64,000 nt of DNA from Ariolimax columbianus (Eukaryota; Mollusca; Gastropoda; Stylommatophora; Arionidae), in the NCBI GenBank assembly GCA_036924085.1, contig JAVGWX010000011.1:29338317-29402316 (forward strand), given 5' to 3'. A program made the position numbers and the translations under genes. How positions within the stretch are numbered: the stretch's first letter is position 1; each line of letters starts with the position of its first letter. The notes under the pieces were generated by a model that was given only the letters and a program-made list of their open reading frames with translations, ran no database searches and was not told where the DNA came from. Shown here one piece after another: positions 56,801 through 64,000 of the stretch.

Positions 56801-57814
56801 TTTTCTTAAACTCTTAGAGTCAGTAGACGACACTTCACTTACGACCTTTATAATCTAAAACACTTGAACTTTCCATTGATCAGTTCTTCCTACGATACTT
56901 GTAGGAATTCAATAATGTACTTGTGCACTTCTCTTATGTTCCAGAGTTGTCCTTCTTTCTAGTAACATTTATGGACACTTGTCCAGCTTGTGAACACGTC
57001 TTTGCTTGTTAAAATTGATAACTCAATCATTCGTCAATTGCTATTGAAATGTATTAAAAGTTCAAATTTTTTTTAATTTGCTGCGAGTTTTTATTGTCAG
57101 TCTTGTCCGTAAAAGTTGAAAGTATATTACTTTACCAAGTATCATTTGAACATTTTAATAATTAATCTCAGATTGTCTGTCTCCATGGAGAGGATAATTG
57201 ATACTTAATCTTTGTCTTGAGTCCTTCCGTCATATTCATCACAAGTTCGTATTTTGTGGATGACTGGAAGGCTAGAACAAAGGTCAGATATTTCTGTGAA
57301 GGGGACTCGACCGGATTGATTTAACCCTGAAGAAATAATAATGTAAGGCAAAGGATGCAAAATATAAGTATCCTTGTGGAGAATAATATAATCGGAAGTA
57401 GGTTTATGTAGGGATAACGACTAGAGTTACCGCTTTTTGATCCCAAAAAATATTGATCAAAGCCATAAATGAACAGAATAAGGACAACTTCAATGGAGTA
57501 TCATTCCGGTTCGGTCAACAGTTGCCACAGAAGTAGAAATTGATCGATTTGTGTATGAATGGGAGTAAAAGGCGGGGTTGATTTGTTCAGCGCTGATATC
57601 GGGAACATGTGACAATGTCAAATGTGGGGCTGCCCATTAACAACACAACGCGGGCCACCGAGTCGATACCTGCCTCGAGAGCCAAACTGAAATAACACCT
57701 GACGCATCTATCGAGAAATGCTTCACATGATTCTGACTAAGATAAGGAAATCACTATGTGTTGTATGACCGGACGCTCGTTTTCTATCACGCGAATATGC
57801 ATGTCTGCATTCCT
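53831..57814. other. Paralogous segment, copy 2 (matches 14395-16261)
   Basis: It aligns in order with copy 1: gtaccac...tatcaaac, gaagatacctggacctgtt, aacataattatgcaggtttt, cttgcagagac, then after the 61-bp array gacatactactactcg..., ctgaccgctaacgggagaac, and actcttagagtcagtagacg, followed by the TATG microsatellite. It lacks the LINE found in copy 1 at 14479. No gene was found in either copy. Confidence 0.8.
54085..56575. repeat. 61-bp minisatellite, about 40 copies, with trimer pattern
   Basis: The unit is gagaccaatacacgttttga plus tactgtctagtctacacac and taataggccaatctactgacca. Type A units have gttttgatactg and type B units have gtttttgatatag (62 bp). In about 54400-55500 they recur as A-A-B, giving a 183-184 bp higher-order period. 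Later units become ttttgatacag and the 3' end decays (taatagtaagacc, taatacgacc). Confidence 0.95.
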
Positions 57815-57831
57815 GTATGCCTGTATGTATG

Positions 57832-57862
<31 letters not shown>

Positions 57863-57883
57863 GTATGTATGTATGTATGTATG

Positions 57884-57914
<31 letters not shown>

Positions 57915-58180
57915 GTATGTATGTAAGTATGTATGTATGTATGTATGTATGTATGTGTGTGTGTATATATGTATGTATGTATGTATGTATGTAAGTATTT
58001 AAGTATGTATGTACGTATATATGTAAGTGTGTATGTATGCATATATGTATGTATGTGTGTATGTAAATATGTAAATATGTATGTGTGTATGTATTAATGT
58101 ATGTATGTGTGTGTATGTGTGTAAGTATATGTGAATGTATGTGTGTGTGTATGTATGTATGTTTGTATGTATATGCATGT
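57815..58180. repeat. (TATG)n microsatellite
   Basis: Nearly pure tatg to about 57950, then interrupted by tgtg, aagt and atat variants. It is positioned at the end of the paralogous segment exactly as the tract at 16262. Open frames through it are artefacts. Confidence 0.95.
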
Positions 58181-58632
58181 ATGATGCTCTAACAAATGAA
58201 TTATTATCAAGAGTGGATGAGGAGAGTCGGCTTCGAGCATGTCGTGACAACGGAACAGATAGCAGGAAAGAGAGACAGAGGAAAATAGAGAGGGAAGATG
58301 TGGACAGCCTGAAAAGATGGCACGACGACAATCAACAACAGAGTTAGTGAACGACACACGATTGAAGTGGATGAAGGTCTATGATCACCGACCCCAATTG
58401 GCAGCACCTGGTGATGATTTTGATGAGCAGCCCTTCATTCTTGCCAGCACAGCTTTCGCCCATACGAAGGTGGGGTTGGGCGGGGTGAGGGGAGGGGTGG
58501 TCGGGGTCAGTAAATGCCATTATTTGTGAACATTCCCATTTCTTCAGAATTTTTCTGACCAGGTAATTCAATTTCAGAATCAGACCTGCATATATTTTGT
58601 CAGGGAGTTTCTCAAGTCTCACAAGCTTTGTG
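58181..58632. other. Stretch without a supported gene
   Basis: A plus-strand frame (58135-58347) ends in a charged stretch (DEESRLRACRDNGTDSRKER) without family resemblance. A G-rich patch is at 58468-58510. Nothing else was recognised. Confidence 0.35.
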
Positions 58633-58905
58633 CGTGATGCGTCCCCGGGGTCTTACTGATGAGCACAATATGAACCGAGTTTAGAATTCAACTCACCCCC
58701 CTTGTTTATCGTGATATAACATCGAAGGGGAAGACTTTCTGACACGCGTCCTCTCCGATGACAAAACCTGGGGGCATAAATTTGGGTCTGAAAGCAAGAC
58801 ACATGCTTTAGTATGGCCAAACACGTCTTCTCCAAACTAGAACACATTTAAGTCTGAGCTTCCTGCTTGAAATGTTCTGTTCACACTTATCTGGGATTTG
58901 AATGT
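58633..58905 (+). pseudogene. Mariner transposase fragment (third type)
   Basis: In shifting frames the plus strand reads RGLTDEHNMNRV (normally LTDEHK.RR), then EGEDFLTRVLSDDKTWGHKF (first catalytic region; GDETW reads DDKTW), then ESKTHALVW and NVLFTLIWDLNVG (normally V..TVFWD..G). No ends or remaining catalytic blocks were found. This is a short relic distinct from mariner I and II. Confidence 0.7.
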
Positions 58906-59334
58906 GGGACAGACCACAGCCCCCGTCAACTCTTGAGCTACTCAATTATGGAGCTGATTGACAGACCACAGCCCCCGTCAACTCCTGAACTACTAAATGA
59001 AACAATCATTCACGATTTTAATGTATCTTGAGATGAGTTCATCTTTAAAGAGATTAATCTAGCCATAGATAAGTTTGAAATTACAAGAGTAACACTAAAA
59101 ACATTAGGTGATGTTGATGTTATAAATTTGTTCAATCTGTTTATTTTCAGTCCACTTGTGTCGCTAGGCGACGTGGAAAGGTGTGTCCCCTTGTTATCGG
59201 ATGTGTTTGGCAGGTGTATATCCGCTGGGGATTTCCAAGGTCAATCCCAGTATCTATTGTTAGATCGGTAGGTCAATCCCAGTATCTATTGCAAACGGTT
59301 AGATCGGTAGCCCCTGGAATATGCAATCACCTAT
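58906..59334. other. Stretch with small direct duplications
   Basis: gacagaccacagcccccgtc occurs at about 58910 and 58960 (a 50-bp step), and gtcaatcccagtatctattg occurs near 59239 and 59271. No gene. Confidence 0.5.
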
Positions 59335-59735
59335 TTTGGGACCGGTAGTGGTGGAAGCTCACAATAGAGCAAGTTAGACCCGTAGCCTGCCAGGCGCCAA
59401 TTATTTGTATCCGCTAAGCACATAACCAAGGCATGGTGTTGTACCTACATCCCCCACTTTTTGCGACATATTCTCTTTGGTACGAGAATTTGAGTAGATT
59501 TTTTAATTGACATTTGCCCCAGCAGTGGTCCCTAACTCTTTTCAGCTGCAAAGGGATTTTTAACATTGCGCCACTGCACGCAAGTCTCAGATTTCACTAC
59601 TCAGAGTTCAGAGGAAATGTTTACCTGATGATCTACTTTAATAAATCCTGATCTCCACCGTGATTTTAACCCGCGAGCTTCAGTACTCGAGGTGAACACC
59701 TGACGACGAGACCACTGAGTCTCATTCTGTTGAAA
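59335..59735 (-). repeat. SINE-like repeat, copy 2
   Basis: Read on the minus strand it has a tRNA-like head: actcagtggtctcgtcgtca (A box region) and gcgggttaaaatcacgg (B box region). The core gcgtgcagtggcgcaatg, attaaaaaatctactcaaatt and tail ggtctaacttgctctat are shared with 51178-51590. Confidence 0.6.
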
Positions 59736-59949
59736 TTCACAATAAATGCATTGTTCCTAGCTTTTAGTTGACCTGTACTTCTACAGGGACATATGCCCTT
59801 GTGCAGGTCCTAGCTATAGTATGATCTGGACGTAGCCGGGCGGAAGATGTCCTGCTTAGCGGGCTAGGCTAGAACAGCTTATTTCTCAGCTGCGTTAGGA
59901 CAAGTGCCGTGGAGGGTGGTTAACTGATGTGCGAGTAAATGTTAATAGA

Positions 59950-60065
59950 GTCAAACACTAGAGTAAAGAAGACCCGCATCCTATTAGGCGCCATCTAATC
60001 TGCGCTTAACAAATCACATAGCAAGGGCTGGTGTTATGTTATGTCGCACAGTTGGCGCCCTATTA
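59950..60065 (-). repeat. SINE-like repeat, partial copy 3
   Basis: The minus strand matches the tail half of the SINE-like family: acataacaccagcccttgct, then agcgcagattagatggcgcc and ggatgcgggtct. The head is absent. Confidence 0.5.
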
Positions 60066-60484
60066 CGACATGCTCTCAGTGGGGCAGGGGTGCTATTCCT
60101 ATCCGTGTCATTCACAAATCCCCGATGAGCCACCGGAACTATACAGTGTGGAGAGTCGACAACCCACTCCGGGAATGGAAAGATTAAATTGTTGTTAAAA
60201 TACCAAAGAAAAGTACCATCAGAATGCAACCGCTAACAAGACATTTCATTTATATCAGTGCGGGAAACGTATTTTGCTGTATAACGTTGGGCAGACTTCG
60301 GTATAAGATAGACATCAGGTTGTGAGAAGACCTATATAGTTTTACACAAAGAGATCGTGTGTCGACCACACTTTTACTCTGAACAATTTTATTAAGGAAT
60401 ACCTAGAAATGCAATCGTCCTTTACCATTAACGTTAATTATTCTCCAGAAGCTGTTGATAGTTTACATCGACCAACACTTTAGA
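60066..60484. other. Stretch without recognised features
   Basis: No open frame with family character and no repeats were seen. Confidence 0.35.
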
Positions 60485-61745
60485 CAAGACTCTTCAGCTA
60501 AGGATTTCCATCAAAATACAGAAATATTATTGCACCTCTTTACCATGATTTACAAATGCTGGTGAAACAGTTAAACTGGACAGCGGAGAGATTTCTAAAA
60601 CTTATTCAATAATCAAACAGAGGAAAACAGGGATGTGTACTCGCCTGTTCAGTGTGATGTTTGCGGACACGATGACAGACGTCTTCAGATCGCTTGAGCT
60701 TGGTATACCCATCAAGTACCGCATAGATAGCTTGATACTCACCTCCAGAAGAATGAAGGCCAAAACAAAAGTGGCTGGCGACATAATTAGAGAGCTTGTG
60801 TTTGTGTTCGCTCTGAACAGCAACTCAGAACTGAATATGAGGTGGGAATGGAAAGGTTTTCCGCCGCATTTGAAAATGTTGATTTGACAATAAATTCTAA
60901 GAAAACAAAGGTCATGAACCGATCAGCACCAGGCATGCCGTACAGAAAACCAGAGACTGCAGCCAGCGGGGAGACGATGAATGTCGCAGACAAATTCACG
61001 TATCTGGACGAGATCTGTCGAGATCTGTCAGCCTCGATGATGAAGTGGCAAGAAGAATAGCAAGGGTCAGAATAGCCTTCGGTAGAATGCACTCGCTGGT
61101 CTGGGCACGTCGTGGTATCAGCGTCAAGACCAAACTCAAAGTCTACCGTGCAACCTTCATTCTAACCATACTCTACGCCTGAGAAAGCTGGACTGAATGC
61201 TCTGACCAAGCAAGGAGGTTAAACCACTTCCACACAGGTTGCCTGAGGCGAATACCCCACATCCGATCGCAAAATCGTGTCACTGACATCGAGGTTCTCT
61301 CGAGGACTGACTTGCCTCGGATTTATGCACTGCTAGAAAAAGCACGACTAGGATGAGCTGGACATCTCGATCGTATGTCAGACAACGGCTCCCAAAGAAG
61401 CTCTTCTTCGTCGATCTGAGAGAGAGATGGCGGTGAAAGGGCGCCCAAACAAACATTTTAAAGACAATCTGACGGACTCATTGAAAAGTTGCCTGATAGA
61501 TGTCAACACCTGGGAATGTTTTGAGTAAAACAGATCCGAATGGAGAATCGCAGTCAAAGCGGGTGTTGCTACCGGCGAAGACCAAGGGCAGACGCGAGAC
61601 TCGAAAAACATGAACAGCGGTAACACTAAAAGCCTTTACAGATCTCTTGTGCCCGTCATGCAACAAAAGTTTTCGTGTATCCACTGGCATGTACAGCTAC
61701 ATGCGCGCACACATCCTTCAGGATAAGCTGTGTCAAGCATGATGT
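60485..61745 (+). pseudogene. LINE RT to C-terminus, decayed (family L relative)
   Basis: The plus strand in changing frames reads FPSKYRNIIAPLYHDLQ, CTRLFSVMFADTMTDVFRSL (motif B region), RRMKAKTKVAGDIIRELVF (motif C now VFVFA), NSKKTKVMNRSAPGMPYRKP, DKFTYLDEICRDLS, RIAFGRMHSLVWARRGISVK, TKLKVYRATFILTILYA, ARRLNHFHTGCLRRI and GHLDRMSD. It ends in a C2H2-like module (CPSCNKSFR...H) and a TGA at about 61741. This is the complete C-terminal layout of an RTE/craniofacial-like LINE type common in molluscs. It has many stops. Confidence 0.8.
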
Positions 61746-62109
61746 CGGTGGTCATCATCGACAACGATGGAAAGCTTATATTATTATGTTAATAATGATG
61801 TGTTAGGATAACTTAGGGAAACGCTGATTGGTTTTGAATCTAAGCTAAGGATTGTGTTATACAAACAAATATGCATCAGCCAGATATGTTGGCATTCAAT
61901 GAATAGATGGGACGAGTCTAGAGGATTGCTTGATTTCGCAGATGCCCTCCCCCCGTTTGAGTTCTACTTCTGATGAATATCTCCATCTAAGATAGTGTTC
62001 ACTCGCATTATTCTGACCACATGTGCTTTATGCAACGAACAAACAATCAAAATCCCAGAGCGACCACATCAAGCTCAGGTTGCATCATCACTCATTTAAA
62101 AAATAAACG
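61746..62109. other. Stretch without recognised features
   Basis: No coding or repeat signal was detected between two LINE remnants. Confidence 0.35.
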
Positions 62110-62363
62110 ACGGACATACATCAGAGATGTTCTTAGGATGTGCGGAATACTTTCGTCTTCGTGACATTCATCTCCAGTCCCGTTTTCCTGCCCTCGCCAT
62201 CAAGTAGCTGCATCGTTTGGTTGACTTCTGCTACTGACCCTGTGATGAGCTCTGTGTCGTGGACAACTCGAAGGTCAATGAGACTTATGTCGTCAATTTT
62301 CCTGCCATACGTGACCCAGCTACATTGTCTGATATTTGATTCCAAACATCTTGATTCCGCCTC
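62110..62363 (-). pseudogene. LINE family X RT fragment, copy 3 (part 1)
   Basis: The minus strand reads CSWVTYGRKIDDISLIDLRV, VVHDTELITGSVAEVNQTMQ, LLDGEGRKTGLEMNVTKTKV. This is the RT motif C region through the GLxxNxxKTK block. It is interrupted by a younger LINE family N insertion and continues at 63070-63175, where the sequence rejoins in the order seen in copy 2. Confidence 0.75.
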
Positions 62364-63058
62364 GAGGCAGAGGCACTGAGGGCGGCAGTGGAAGAAATGG
62401 TGACACACAGTGAAAATGAGAGCCATATAGTCCTGCTGACAGATGCTCTCGCCGTAGTCACAGCGCTAAAAAGTCAGAAAAACACTGAACTTAATGACTT
62501 AAGAGCAGCACTCTGCAAACTATGCCAGCAGTCCGCACCAAAAAGGGTAGTGGTACAGTGGGTTCCATCACACTGCAACATCCAAGGCAACGAGGAGGCA
62601 GACAGACTGGCAAAAGAAGGTGCAAGACTACCACAAACAGATACCAGTATGACGTACGAAGAGTCAAAACGGCTTATCAAAGCCAGATACATGACCAAAT
62701 GGGAAACCGAACATACTGGTTACACCAAAAACGATGCCTCTTACCAGTTGAACCGAAGAGAGCAGGTCGTTGTCTTCAGACTTCGCACTGGCCACAATAG
62801 ACTGAGGTACCACCTATTCAACAAATTGAAGATAGGGTGTACCGACGAATGCCCGTGCGGTACTGGTAAGATGACCGCTGAACATCTGCTGCAGAACTGC
62901 CCGACATACGAGGATCAGAGAGAGCAGATGTGGCCATTACCAGTGGAACTGCAAGACAAGCTCTATGGCAGTGTCGACAGCCTCAGGATGACCGCCGCTT
63001 TTTTCGAAAAAATAATGGTTACTGTCTGACTGCGTACGCAGAAGAAGAAGAAGAAGAA
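62364..63058 (+). mobile_element. LINE family N tail with target duplication
   Basis: 5'-truncated in the RNase H domain (starts at the AEAEALRAAVEEM segment) and ends in (GAA)n. It reads VLLTDALAVV, VQWVPSHCNIQGNEEADRLA, RREQVVVFRLRTGH, CPCGTGKMTAEHLLQNCP and a stop at 63027-63029 with no internal stops, so it is the youngest-looking tail here. An 11-bp target duplication gattccgcctc lies at 62353-62363 and 63059-63069. Confidence 0.95.
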
Positions 63059-63069
63059 GATTCCGCCTC

Positions 63070-63175
63070 CCTTGACAGACATTCTTCTGAACTCATACTG
63101 CAATTGGACGTTGGAAGGGACGAAATGTGGTAGTGCAGTTCGCATAACTGATGGCAAGAAGGCTAATGTAACCAG
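63070..63175 (-). pseudogene. LINE family X RT fragment, copy 3 (part 2)
   Basis: Continuation of the interrupted family X copy. gcaattggacgttggaaggg and gtgcagttcgcataactgat match 19345-19400 of copy 2. Confidence 0.7.
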
Positions 63176-63409
63176 GATGTATCCACTCTCAGAGTGATTC
63201 TTCTATGAACAGAATAATGTATAGATCATTTCTGGAGAATAGAAGGACAGCAATATAATTGTATGCCCAGGTTTGTGATGGATTTTTTAATTTTTTTTAA
63301 ACGCTGGTCGGTCAAAAATTAATGCACCTCATTGATTTGCTTAGCTAATGATAAAGCTAGAAACATGACACACATCATTTCAGTATTCCAGATTTGATAT
63401 GCCATTTCG
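63176..63409. other. AT-rich stretch
   Basis: Contains a T-rich run near 63280-63300. Bases 63300-63345 (gctggtcggtcaaaaattaa) loosely resemble a mariner end, but no partner end was found. Confidence 0.3.
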
Positions 63410-64000
63410 CTTAGAATCCAGTTATTGATCGAACAGAGAACTGGCTATCAATGAAAAGACATGCCAAGTGTGATTCGATTAGCGTCTATTCCATAGTGAG
63501 CCAATATTTTCCATAGATTGTGTCTTTCTGCTTGATCGAAAGCTTTTTCCTGACCTACAAAGGCAATTAACAGTTCCTGATCGTATTTTGACATATGTCC
63601 TTGAGCCTTCTGACCAATTTCTGGACTTCTGCTTCTGAACCCGCCAACCCGTCGATCTCATCTACAAAACGAAGGTTGGTAATCGTTCGGACCCCTATCT
63701 TGACAATACCAACGTGACCTCCAAGTGCCTCACTCATAATTCTCTCAAGAAATATATTGAAAAGAGTTGGAGAGAGTGTACACCCCTGTCTCACACCAAC
63801 TGATGTGCGAAACCAGTCACCTCGCCTCCTATTCACAGAACTACGCTGGACGCCTTGTCATACAGGTGTTCAAGGACCTTTATAATATTTCCGTTGATTT
63901 TATACATCTTCATGGTTGCCTATAGTGCTTTATGCCATACGCTTTCAAACGCCTTCTTAAAATCAACAAATACGTGATAGAGTTTTTGCTGTTGTTCTAG
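63410..64000 (-). pseudogene. Two LINE RT pieces joined, running off the window edge
   Basis: From the right edge the minus strand reads VFVDFKKAFESVWHKALQAT (motif A region), YKINGNIIKVLEHLYDKASS, then SVGVRQGCTLSPTLFNIFLE (motif B) and TNLRFVDEIDGLAGSEAEVQ (motif C, FADD reading FVDE). At about 63590-63600 it changes into a piece reading LIAFVGQEKAFDQAERHNLW and KILAHYGI, which is motif A of a different RT. The element continues beyond 64000. Confidence 0.8.

Noticed and set aside
57737..58331. Similar Cys/Tyr and His/Thr-rich frames
   Set aside because: Translation of the second TATG microsatellite.

Overview
The window is eukaryotic and almost certainly animal: intron-split GPCR genes, animal-type mariner transposons, several non-LTR retrotransposon (LINE) lineages, an LTR retrotransposon, tRNA-type SINE-like repeats and very abundant mini- and microsatellites, with no operons or bacterial signals. 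The GPCR type and the LINE mix resemble gastropod mollusc genomes; that assignment is an inference from memory of families, not a database result.

The only plausible host genes are two paralogous two-exon rhodopsin-like GPCR genes on the minus strand: GPCR-A (exon 1 9635-9909, exon 2 3998-4715) and GPCR-B (exon 1 40636-40910, exon 2 36850-37576). Both splice GT-AG in the same codon. Both introns hold the same two mariner-type insertions in the same order, so these insertions predate the gene duplication. In GPCR-A the intron 3' splice site itself has become a 14-copy 48-bp minisatellite.

Layout: 0-3.4 kb minisatellites and a LINE fragment; 4-10.3 kb GPCR-A; 10.3-14.8 kb LINE piece, a mariner whose transposase gene contains a 63-bp minisatellite, and a LINE tail; 14.8-17.4 kb a segment with a TATG microsatellite whose paralogue lies at 53.8-58.2 kb; 18.3-20.9 kb three minisatellites; 20.9-21.7 kb a broken Mutator-like transposase; 21.7-35.4 kb one large Ty3/gypsy-type LTR element with a LINE nested inside; 35.9-36.8 kb RTE-like LINE remnant; 36.8-41.3 kb GPCR-B; 41.6-49 kb a tandemly duplicated [38-bp array + LINE] unit; 49-53.3 kb LINE tails, a SINE-like repeat and a dispersed repeat containing a 26-bp array; 53.8-58.2 kb the second paralogous segment with a 61-bp array; 58.6-64 kb mariner, SINE and LINE remnants.

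The strongest theme is repeated birth of minisatellites from single-copy sequence. For several arrays the unexpanded ancestor can be read in a paralogous copy elsewhere in the same window (splice acceptor, 61-bp array, 26-bp array), and two paralogous LINE-flanking sites have expanded different neighbouring segments. Apart from the two GPCR genes, the coding-like sequence here is decayed transposon sequence. All repeat counts and divergences were counted by eye.
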